The position numbers and the translations under genes are program-made. The notes under the pieces are model-generated. The model was given only the letters and a program-made list of their open reading frames with translations, searched no databases and had not been told where the DNA came from. From Erysipelotrichaceae bacterium (GTDB taxonomy: Bacteria; Bacillota_I; Bacilli_A; Erysipelotrichales; Erysipelotrichaceae), in NCBI GenBank assembly GCA_900754715.1, contig CAAEDX010000236.1:1-12494 (forward strand): a stretch of 12,494 bases of DNA, written 5' to 3'. Below are positions 7,812-12,494 of the stretch, in pieces (positions within the stretch are counted from its first letter, which is position 1; every line of letters starts with the position of its first letter).

Positions 7812-8069
7812 CTACTGTTCTGATTTATTGCTTTTTACGTTCTTATGCTGCTCTGGGATGCGCACGATATCTTCGATCCTGCAGTTCAGGATAAGGCAGA
7901 GGTCTGAAATGGTATAGATGTTCAGATTTCCTCCTTTCCTCAGCTTGGTCAGCGTCCTGGAATTGACATTGAACTGATTGATGAGCTGGTACTGTGTGAT
8001 CCGTTTGCGCTCAAGCAGCTGCCAGAACGGTGAGTAGTCCACATAGTCACTTTTATAAGAATTCTTCAT
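7812..8069 (-). CDS. Small Cro/CI (XRE)-type HTH regulator, 85 aa
   Basis: A helix-turn-helix is readable at residues 24-45: ITQYQLINQFNVNSRTLTKL, followed by LRKGGNLNIYTISDLCLILNCRIEDIV, the usual continuation of XRE domains of the short YozG/HTH_26 type. An N-terminal tail of about 12 residues and a charged C-terminal tail (HKNVKSNKSEQ) flank the domain; no sensor domain is present. Expected role: DNA-binding transcriptional regulator. Start ATG at 8069-8067; no Shine-Dalgarno sequence is visible, while a perfect TATAAT (8081-8076) ends 6 nt before the ATG, so transcription may begin at or next to the start codon. It is convergent with the 169-aa gene. The target is unknown; autoregulation or control of neighbours is possible but unproven. 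Confidence 0.8.
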   Translation of the reverse strand: MKNSYKSDYVDYSPFWQLLERKRITQYQLINQFNVNSRTLTKLRKGGNLNIYTISDLCLILNCRIEDIVRIPEQHKNVKSNKSEQ

Positions 8070-8075
8070 GATTTT

Positions 8076-8081
8076 ATTATA
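8076..8081 (-). promoter_or_regulatory. -10 box of the minus-strand XRE gene
   Basis: On the minus strand TATAAT occupies 8081-8076 and is followed by AAAATC and then ATG. No convincing -35 hexamer is found at 16-18 nt. If used, the transcript would be leaderless or nearly so. Confidence 0.4.
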
Positions 8082-8150
8082 TGGAAGAATACCTGCTTCA
8101 TCATTGGTGTCATCGTATCAATGTGATGCCATGATGACGAGGTGATGAAC

Positions 8151-8546
8151 TTGAGCAACAACATGAGCGATCCACTTGTCATCAATGCAGAAATCTTCAA
8201 AACACTGCTGGAAATCGGGCTTCCTGACGATTCAGGAAAAATTGTTCCGTCTGACCGTGTTTTTTTGCGACTGCTGTATCAGCGATTGTACGCACATGGA
8301 TATCTGGAGCAGAAGACGGACTACTATATTGTTATTTCAGCGCGATCATTGCTGATGACTTTAAACCTGAGGCGGAAAGCGCGAAGCCCTATATGCTGCG
8401 GACATCGGCCACAAAAGCATCTCGTTCAAGACCGCAAACGCGCGCTCTTTTCGCAGAACGTGGATGATCGGAGCGCCCTCAGTAATCTGCCGGTGCTGGC
8501 ATGTGTATCGATCCATCAGTTAAAAATAGCTGGAACGGCAGTATAG
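8151..8546 (+). pseudogene. Unrecognised reading frame, probably decayed after its first ~60 codons
   Basis: A convincing ribosome site, GAGGTGAT (8139-8146), precedes TTG 8151; ATG 8145 and GTG 8142 are alternative in-frame starts. The first ~60 residues (MSNNMSDPLVIN, then FKTLLEIGLPDDSG, then RVFLRLLYQRLYAHGYLEQ) look like a genuine amphipathic, helical protein. Near 8330-8340 the composition changes: the rest of the frame is rich in Arg/Cys/Ser and unlike a folded protein, while another frame reads FSAIIADDFKPEAESAKPY at about 8337-8393 before stopping. This suggests frameshift decay. I recognise no family. It could also be a short chance frame; only the start region is supported. Confidence 0.3.
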
Positions 8547-8711
8547 CAGCACGCTTTAATGATCTGGAAGATCGCTGCCATCAAGTAATCAGAAACAAAT
8601 GAAAATAGTATCGGCAGGCAGCTTGTGCATATTGCGGATAGCGGCAGCGAGAACAGACAGTCATATCGCACTTAAACGATATTTCCTTTGCAGTGTCAGC
8701 AGATCACAGAA
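8547..8711. other. Gap with no convincing gene
   Basis: Part of a stretch of roughly 450 bases (8340-8783) with short interrupted frames on both strands. One plus-strand fragment at about 8517-8600 (IDPSVKNSWNGSIAARFNDL) has protein-like composition but no start. No RNA gene or repeat is seen. Probably gene debris. Confidence 0.4.
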
Positions 8712-8740
8712 TTGTCATGCGCGCGCATTTGGTTTATACT
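8712..8740 (+). promoter_or_regulatory. Near-consensus sigma-A promoter of the second XRE gene
   Basis: TTGTCA (8712-8717), a 17-nt spacer and TATACT (8735-8740), with 5/6 matches in each box. The predicted start near 8747 leaves about 37 nt to the ATG at 8784. The CGCGCG stretch in the spacer (8720-8725) is unusual. Confidence 0.72.
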
Positions 8741-8783
8741 TAACACCAAGAGGGAGATATGAGGGTGAAAGGAGGAAGCAAGC

Positions 8784-8999
8784 ATGGATGAGACATTGAT
8801 CCTCAGAAACCGGCTCAGGGAGGCAAGGACCGAAAAAAAGCTTTCTCAGGCTCAGCTTGCGGCCATGGTCGGCGTGTCGCGCAATACGATCAGTTCCATC
8901 GAGACCGGGCAGTTCAATCCTACCGCGAAGCTTGCGCTGATCCTCTGTATCGCCCTGGATCGAAAATTTGAAGATCTGTTTTATTTTGATGAAAAATGA
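8784..8999 (+). CDS. Small Cro/CI (XRE)-family HTH regulator, 71 aa
   Basis: The whole protein is one HTH domain: LRNRLREARTEKKLSQAQLA, then GVSRNTISSIETGQFNPT, then LALILCIALDRKFEDLF. The helix-turn-helix proper is at about residues 21-43. This is the compact 65-72-aa class of XRE regulators common in Firmicutes. Start ATG 8784 has GGAGG at 8771-8775, 8 nt upstream. It is usually followed by a small membrane-protein gene in such genomes, but here it is directly followed by a terminator and an antisense gene relic, so the former partner may be lost. Probable autoregulated repressor. A tiny frame (ATG 8759 to TGA 8791, 10 codons) overlaps the start region and could influence translation, but there is no other evidence for it. 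Confidence 0.88.
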   Translation: MDETLILRNRLREARTEKKLSQAQLAAMVGVSRNTISSIETGQFNPTAKLALILCIALDRKFEDLFYFDEK

Positions 9000-9002
9000 A
9001 AT

Positions 9003-9028
9003 GACCGGCTGTTGGCCGGTCGTTTATT
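9003..9028. terminator. Bidirectional terminator between XRE gene and hydrolase relic
   Basis: Perfect 7-bp stem GACCGGC (9003-9009) / GCCGGTC (9015-9021) with a 5-nt loop. Downstream on plus is GTTTATTT; on the minus strand the stem is followed by ATTTCATTTTTC, a better T tract. It sits between two convergent reading directions and can serve both. Confidence 0.7.
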
Positions 9029-9216
9029 TCAGATATCGGGTGCAGAATGTGCCGATCTTTTCAGAAGGGATGATCCAAATGGTCATACAGCTCAGTATGG
9101 AGCGCACCTGGAATGATCATCAGCTCCTCATTATTGTTTCCTTTCAACCTGACGAACGCGGCTTTGGAGAAATAGCAGGAATACGCCTTTTCGCCATTGC
9201 ATGATATGACTTTTGA
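9024..9216 (-). pseudogene. C-terminal relic of an alpha/beta hydrolase
   Basis: Minus-strand translation from 9216 gives SKVISCNGEKAYSCYFSKAA, then LKGNNNEELMIIPGALHTEL, then YDHLDHPF and a TGA at 9063-9061. Shifting one base there continues EKIGTFCTRYLK to TAA at 9026-9024. The pattern EKA-Y-S-YFS, EELMIIPGA, H-ELYD, PFEKI and FYLK-like ending is the standard C-terminus of a Firmicute alpha/beta-hydrolase family, with the His of HTELYD as the likely former catalytic histidine. There is no start codon; an in-frame stop lies just upstream at 9219-9217 and the nucleophile half is absent. So it is a truncated and frameshifted remnant, converging on the shared terminator. Recognition is from memory of the family, not from a search. 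Confidence 0.65.
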
Positions 9217-9452
9217 TCATGATGGGAAAAATGGCATTGCGGACACTGCGCAAGGATCATCCGGGCAAAGCAAAGAGAGAGCTGGGTCAGTGATCTGGCA
9301 CATGAGAATGGATTGTCTCCTGGCAAGGAATGGTGTATGATTATTCCAAACTGTTTCAGGAATGACTGGACCATCTGCATATCGCGGCGGTCTGTTGAGA
9401 AAAGTGGGATCCATGCTCGTCAGGAGCGCCTGAAACGGAAAGGAGGATCATG
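9217..9452. other. Upstream region of the umuC operon, no convincing gene
   Basis: Open frames exist on both strands (minus 9414-9217; plus about 9221-9453 with a CGHC pair near its beginning and an end overlapping the next ATG), but neither has a supported start. The minus frame is continuous with the hydrolase relic through a stop codon and could be its decayed middle part. The stretch contains a candidate promoter at 9313-9341. Confidence 0.4.
9313..9341 (+). promoter_or_regulatory. Candidate promoter of the NTF2-umuC-yolD operon
   Basis: TTGTCT (9313-9318), a 17-nt spacer and TATGAT (9336-9341). Matches are 4/6 and 5/6. It implies a leader of about 105 nt before ATG 9453. I see no Bacillus-type LexA box (CGAAC-N4-GTTCG) near it. 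Confidence 0.45.
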
Positions 9453-9845
9453 ATGAATGAGGAAATCAGAAGCTTGATCGCTGCGGCTGACCGTGCCATC
9501 CGGGAAGAGCGATTCGATGATCTGATGGCGTTTTACACCGATGATGCGGTCCTGGCTGTCCGGCCGGGACAGTTCGTGCAAGGCAAGGAGGCCATTCGTG
9601 CGGCATTCGTCAAGATTGCCGCGTATTTTCAGCATAGCATCGTGCCCAGGCAGGGAAGGATGGTGATGCTTGAAGCAGGAGACACCGTGCTGGTATTGTC
9701 ACAGACTTTGCTGGACGCGGACAACAAGGAGACATCCGCGTATGCCATGGAACGCCGAGCCACCTATGTTTATCGGCGCATCGGCGGCAAATGGCTGTGT
9801 GCTATCGACAACTCCTATGGCACATCGCTGCTGAGCGAAGCATGA
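9453..9845 (+). CDS. NTF2-like / SnoaL-type protein (DUF4440, YybH-like)
   Basis: 130 aa. The order fits the NTF2-like cone fold: an N-terminal helix with the D-x-A-I-x-x-x-x-x-D-D-L pattern ([14 protein letters not shown]), then [26 protein letters not shown], a central strand set, and a final [21 protein letters not shown], typical of DUF4440/SgcJ-type small proteins. Such proteins bind or convert small ligands in a pocket; without a known partner the substrate cannot be told. ATGs occur at 9450 and 9453; the second is preferred as AGGAGG (9441-9446) is then 6 nt away. Its stop overlaps the polymerase start as ATGA (9842-9845), so the two are translationally coupled. Cytoplasmic. The fold assignment is secure; a role in DNA damage tolerance is inferred only from the operon. 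Confidence 0.83.
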   Translation: MNEEIRSLIAAADRAIREERFDDLMAFYTDDAVLAVRPGQFVQGKEAIRAAFVKIAAYFQHSIVPRQGRMVMLEAGDTVLVLSQTLLDADNKETSAYAMERRATYVYRRIGGKWLCAIDNSYGTSLLSEA

Positions 9846-11335
9846 CGATGGAAAAAAGCTATGTGGCCATCGATCTGAAGTCATTTTATGCTTCAGTGGA
9901 ATGCGTGGAGCGCGGCCTTGACCCGCTCAACACGAATCTGGTGGTGGCGGATGAGCGGCGCAGCGAAAAGACGATCTGTCTGGCAGTTTCCCCGAGCTTG
10001 AAGAAATACGGCATTCCCGGACGGGCCCGGCTGTTCGAGGTCATCCAGAAGGTGAAGGAGATCAATCGTCAGCGTGAACGTCGTTCGCCTCTTGGCTATC
10101 TCAGCGGCGAATCATGCTTTGATGACGAATTGCAAAATGATCCGGTGCTGGCGCTTTCATTCATCGTCGCTGTGCCGCGCATGGCCTTTTATATGGCATA
10201 TAGCACCAGGATCTATGAGATCTATCTGCGCTATGTCGCTGTCGAGGACATCCATGTGTATTCCATCGATGAGGTGTTCATGGATATCAGCGGCTATCTG
10301 CGGACATATGGGATGAGCGCCAGGGAGCTGACAGCACAGATCATCCGGGATGTCCGGCAGACGACCGGCATCACGGCTGCGGCCGGTATCGGCACTAACT
10401 TATATCTTTGCAAAGCAGCGATGGATATCGTGGCCAAGCACATCCCGCCTGATGCGGATGGCGTGCGCATCGCGCAGCTGGATGAGATGAGCTATCGTCA
10501 GAAACTGTGGACGCATGAACCGATTACCGATTTTTGGCGGATCGGCGCGGGCTATGCGCGCCGGCTTGGTGAGGCCGGACTGTACACCATGGGCGACATC
10601 GCCCGCTGCTCGCTGGGAAAGCCTGAAGATCGCTGCAATGCGCAGCTGCTTTATGCGATGTTCGGCGTCAATGCCGAGCTGTTGATCGATCATGCATGGG
10701 GCATAGAACCGTGTACCATTGCGGACATCCGCGCTTATCGTCCTGCGCACAGCAGCATCGGCATGGGGCAGGTGCTCAGCACGCCTTATTCGCATGAGAA
10801 AGCGGTGCTCATCATCAAGGAGATGGCAGATCAGCTGGCGCTTGATCTGGTGGAAAAACGGCGGGTGGGCGATCAGATCATCCTGGATATCGGCTATGAG
10901 ATGAAGCCGGGGTATCAAGGGGAGATCCATATCGATCGTTATGGGCGCAAGGTGCCTAAGCATGCGCATGGAAAAGCGCGGCTGAAGCGGCCGACCTCTT
11001 CATCAGCGCAGATCCGCAAGGCGCTTTTGAAACTGTACGAACGCATCGCAGACCCTTCACTGGCAGTGCGGCGGATCACGCTGACGGCTGCGGATGTCGT
11101 CAGCGAGCTGCAGCCGCCTCGCATGGAACAAGGGGATCTGTTTACTGATGAAGAAAGTCTGGCGCGCTGGCACGAGGAAGAACAGAAGATGTTGGAAAAA
11201 GAGAAGAAACTGCAGGAAGTGACCCTTGCCATCAAGAAGAAATATGGCAGAAACGCCTTGCTCAGAGGGATGGACCTCGAAGAAGGCGCCAAGGCCAAAG
11301 AGCGCAATGAAACGATCGGAGGGCACCGGGCATGA
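9842..11335 (+). CDS. umuC-like: Y-family DNA polymerase, UmuC/UvrX-type translesion polymerase
   Basis: 497 aa starting at ATG 9842 in the ATGA overlap; the frame is open further upstream but inside the previous gene. Palm motifs are intact: [12 protein letters not shown] at 9-20 with metal ligand Asp11 and steric-gate candidate Tyr16, and [10 protein letters not shown] at 130-139 with Asp133/Glu134. [20 protein letters not shown] follows as in all family members, then the thumb and little finger. QGDLF at 430-434 looks like the beta-clamp-binding motif. The C-terminus [10 protein letters not shown] is a signature of the Firmicute UmuC/UvrX branch. It extends primers across damaged bases at the cost of accuracy. 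It overlaps the YolD-like gene by 4 bp, as in the uvrX-yolD type pairs known in Bacillus. The charged helix at about 440-470 is usual. Expected to be damage-inducible, but no LexA site is visible. Confidence 0.93.
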   Translation: MTMEKSYVAIDLKSFYASVECVERGLDPLNTNLVVADERRSEKTICLAVSPSLKKYGIPGRARLFEVIQKVKEINRQRERRSPLGYLSGESCFDDELQNDPVLALSFIVAVPRMAFYMAYSTRIYEIYLRYVAVEDIHVYSIDEVFMDISGYLRTYGMSARELTAQIIRDVRQTTGITAAAGIGTNLYLCKAAMDIVAKHIPPDADGVRIAQLDEMSYRQKLWTHEPITDFWRIGAGYARRLGEAGLYTMGDIARCSLGKPEDRCNAQLLYAMFGVNAELLIDHAWGIEPCTIADIRAYRPAHSSIGMGQVLSTPYSHEKAVLIIKEMADQLALDLVEKRRVGDQIILDIGYEMKPGYQGEIHIDRYGRKVPKHAHGKARLKRPTSSSAQIRKALLKLYERIADPSLAVRRITLTAADVVSELQPPRMEQGDLFTDEESLARWHEEEQKMLEKEKKLQEVTLAIKKKYGRNALLRGMDLEEGAKAKERNETIGGHRA

Positions 11336-11718
11336 GCGAAAAGCGTGACTACAGCGATATCATGCACTGTTCCCGTCCTGAACTTCATCGCCCGCGCATG
11401 CCGATGAGCGAGCGCGCCGCGCAGTTCGCGCCGTTTTCGGCGCTGAGCGGATATCAGGAGCTGATCGCGGAAAGCGGCAGGCATGTGGAGCCGCGCCAGG
11501 AGCTGATCGATGATCAAAATGATCAGCTGGATCAGGCTCTGAATGCGCTGCGGCGTTTTCCACAGCGGGAAGTGCGCGTGACATGCTATGACGATGATGG
11601 CATGCGCAGACATGTGCAGGGCAAGGTGAAGGACGTAAGGCCGCAAGAAGGGACGCTCATCCTGATGGATGGCACCGTGCTTTCCTGCGGAGATATCGTA
11701 GAGCTGGAAATATTATGA
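11332..11718 (+). CDS. YolD-like protein
   Basis: 128 aa, ATG inside the ATGA overlap (11332-11335) with the polymerase gene. The family signature RAAQFAPFSALSGYQELI is at 28-45, preceded by a short basic/proline-rich stretch (SRPELHRPRMPMSE). A helical region (about 50-75) and a C-terminal small beta part (VRVTCYDDDG to LSCGDIVELEIL) follow, the latter resembling a SH3/Sm-like barrel. YolD-like proteins are repeatedly encoded next to UmuC/UvrX polymerases in Firmicutes and their elements, and are thought to be accessory factors of those polymerases, possibly UmuD substitutes; the mechanism is not established. Cytoplasmic. No clear strong terminator follows, only a weak A/T hairpin (GGAAAA/TTTTCC) at about 11726-11744. 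Confidence 0.9.
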   Translation: MSEKRDYSDIMHCSRPELHRPRMPMSERAAQFAPFSALSGYQELIAESGRHVEPRQELIDDQNDQLDQALNALRRFPQREVRVTCYDDDGMRRHVQGKVKDVRPQEGTLILMDGTVLSCGDIVELEIL

Positions 11719-11751
11719 TAAAGATGGAAAATTTTGGTTTTTCCAAGGTTG

Positions 11752-11819
11752 AAATATGCATATTTTTTTACAGAAAAATACCGTCTGCACTTCCGATTTT
11801 TACAGAAATATGGTATTTT
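11752..11819 (+). promoter_or_regulatory. AT-rich operator/promoter region of the PadR gene
   Basis: It contains a perfect 14-bp palindrome AAATATGCATATTT (11752-11765); a 12-bp direct repeat TTTTTACAGAAA (11765-11776 and 11797-11808, 32 bp apart, about three helical turns); and an inverted repeat AAAATACC (11775-11782) / GGTATTTT (11812-11819). TGGTATTTT (11811-11819) may serve as an extended -10. PadR proteins commonly bind their own promoter, so these are candidate operator sites; none has been tested. Confidence 0.45.
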
Positions 11820-11848
11820 ATTCCCATAGGCGAAAGGTAGGTTGAATT

Positions 11849-12160
11849 ATGTCAAAGGAAAATGCATTCTTTAAGATGGAAATGCTGGTTCTGCTTGTTC
11901 TGAAAAAGCAGGATTGTTACGGTTATGAAATTGCCAATTACATGAAAGAGCAGACTGACGGCATCATTGACATGAACCTCGGCACGCTGTATCCGGTGCT
12001 GTACCGTCTGGTCAATGACGGCTGCATTACGGGAACGGACAAGATCGAGGGCCGCAGAATGCGTGTTTACTATCACCTGGAACCAAAGGGAGAAGAAGTG
12101 CTGAATAACCTGACCACAAAATATCAGGCATGGGTTTCAGCAATCAGTAAGCTGATGTGA
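11849..12160 (+). CDS. PadR-family transcriptional regulator
   Basis: 103 aa. The winged-helix pattern is complete: MEMLVLLVLKKQDCYGYEIANYM, then GIIDMNLGTLYPVLYRLVNDG, then the wing GRRMRVYYHLEPKGEEVLNNL. The sequence GTLYPVLYRL is the recognition helix typical of PadR. Only a short helix follows the wing (about residues 84-103), so this is the short PadR-s2 type that dimerises by its last helix. Start ATG 11849 with AGGTAGGT (11835-11842) upstream as a weak ribosome site. PadR repressors usually control an adjacent transporter, phenolic-acid or membrane gene; none is seen downstream within the window. The AT-rich palindromic leader suggests autoregulation. The regulated genes and ligand are unknown. 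Confidence 0.9.
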   Translation: MSKENAFFKMEMLVLLVLKKQDCYGYEIANYMKEQTDGIIDMNLGTLYPVLYRLVNDGCITGTDKIEGRRMRVYYHLEPKGEEVLNNLTTKYQAWVSAISKLM

Positions 12161-12204
12161 CGGGCAGGTCCGTAATTCATTTGCTCCCGAAAGCAAAAAG
12201 GCGC

Positions 12205-12229
12205 GGCAGTCTCAGCGGAGACTGCCTTT
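12205..12229 (+). terminator. Terminator-like hairpin after the PadR gene
   Basis: A perfect 9-bp stem GGCAGTCTC (12205-12213) / GAGACTGCC (12218-12226) with a 4-nt loop AGCG, followed by TTTG. The stem is strong but the T tract is short, so it may be an attenuator or structured RNA element rather than a full terminator. Confidence 0.5.
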
Positions 12230-12256
12230 GCTGTATGATGGCATGCCGTCAGTCTG

Positions 12257-12291
12257 TGGGAAAACGCCACTGGCGGCGTTTGCGGCTCCCA
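12257..12291. other. Second strong hairpin, structured element
   Basis: Inner 7-bp stem AAACGCC (12262-12268) / GGCGTTT (12275-12281) with a 6-nt loop, and outer 5-bp stem TGGGA (12257-12261) / TCCCA (12287-12291), with GCGGC bulged on the 3' side. No T tract follows, so it is not an obvious terminator. Function unknown; the 8-bp palindrome GGCATGCC (12240-12247) lies just upstream. Confidence 0.4.
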
Positions 12292-12375
12292 AGGTTTGTA
12301 ACCGTAAGGCGCAGGCGAGAAGAAGAGATAGCGAAATCGTAGCCCAACGGACAAAAACTTGATACCAAGGCACAT

Positions 12376-12494
12376 ATGGCGGATAAGCAGGCAAGAAGTC
12401 ATCCTTGGTCATTTTCGAATCGGCAGCGTGAAGATAGTGCTGACCAAGATCGATGGATGGCTGCGAATTATCATCTGGAAACAATGGAAGGTGA
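12376..12494 (+). CDS. Possible start of an unidentified gene, cut by the window edge
   Basis: ATG 12376 opens a frame of 39 codons that remains open at the right edge: MADKQARSHPWSFSN, then RQREDSADQDRWMAANYHLE. AAGG (12367-12370) sits 5 nt upstream as a weak ribosome site. The translation is very hydrophilic with no recognised motif. A shadow or non-coding reading is equally possible; only sequence beyond the window can settle it. Confidence 0.3.
   Translation, partial: MADKQARSHPWSFSNRQREDSADQDRWMAANYHLETMEG

Noticed and set aside
8759..8791. Ten-codon leader peptide overlapping the XRE start
   Set aside because: Short, with a poorly spaced ribosome site and no regulatory codon pattern; likely chance.
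9221..9453. Plus-strand open frame with a CGHC pair ending in the ATGATGA before the NTF2-like gene
   Set aside because: No start codon near its beginning, no recognised family, and about 77 open codons is not significant at this GC content.
12157..12342. 61-codon arginine-rich frame after the PadR gene
   Set aside because: It runs through both hairpins, has no ribosome site and has the extreme Arg content of a chance frame.
12414..12421. TTCGAATC resembling a tRNA T-loop
   Set aside because: No matching T-stem, acceptor stem or anticodon arm around it.

Overview
This 12.5-kb bacterial window has about 50-53% GC and looks like a gut-type low-to-mid GC Firmicute, possibly from the Erysipelotrichales. 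That is an inference from strong AGGAGG ribosome sites, sigma-A promoters, the UmuC/YolD pair, a PadR regulator, small Cro/CI regulators and a Firmicute-type glycolipid-like glycosyltransferase. No rRNA, tRNA or CRISPR array is visible. Domain names were assigned by reading the translated sequence; no database search was run.

Layout. 1-519 (minus) is the N-terminal part of a serine esterase of the Fes/IroE-like alpha/beta-hydrolase type, running off the left edge. It is divergent from a tightly coupled three-gene operon at 655-6042 (plus): a TerB-N/TerB-C protein, a BrxD-type P-loop ATPase (DUF2791 family) and a BrxHI/Lhr-like superfamily II helicase. The genes overlap by 8 and 4 bp, and a hairpin terminator begins inside the last codons. 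The two divergent promoters at 531-580 overlap at their -10 hexamers. This operon is the most interesting part of the window. Its parts resemble accessory genes of BREX phage defence and of Ter-linked stress systems, but no BREX core gene (pglX, pglZ, brxC) is present in the window.

6129-7155 is a GT4 glycosyltransferase with its own good promoter and ribosome site, broken by two single-base frameshifts at short homopolymers. 7247-7756 is an unrecognised 169-aa protein. 7812-8069 (minus) is a small XRE-type regulator whose -10 box lies so close to its ATG that the message may be leaderless. 8151-8780 is poorly coding and may be a decayed gene. 8784-8999 is a second small XRE regulator with a near-consensus promoter. 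9024-9216 (minus) is a C-terminal relic of an alpha/beta hydrolase, sharing a bidirectional terminator with the preceding XRE gene.

9453-11718 is a three-gene set joined by two ATGA overlaps: an NTF2-like (SnoaL/DUF4440) protein, a Y-family DNA polymerase (UmuC type) and a YolD-like protein. The last two form a known translesion-repair partnership; the NTF2-like gene is an unusual companion. A PadR regulator follows (11849-12160) behind an AT-rich leader with a 14-bp palindrome and a 12-bp direct repeat. The last ~330 bases hold two strong RNA hairpins and possibly the start of an unidentified gene cut by the right edge.

Together the window looks like an accessory or genome-island stretch: a probable DNA-processing or defence operon, a DNA-damage tolerance operon, small regulators and gene relics.
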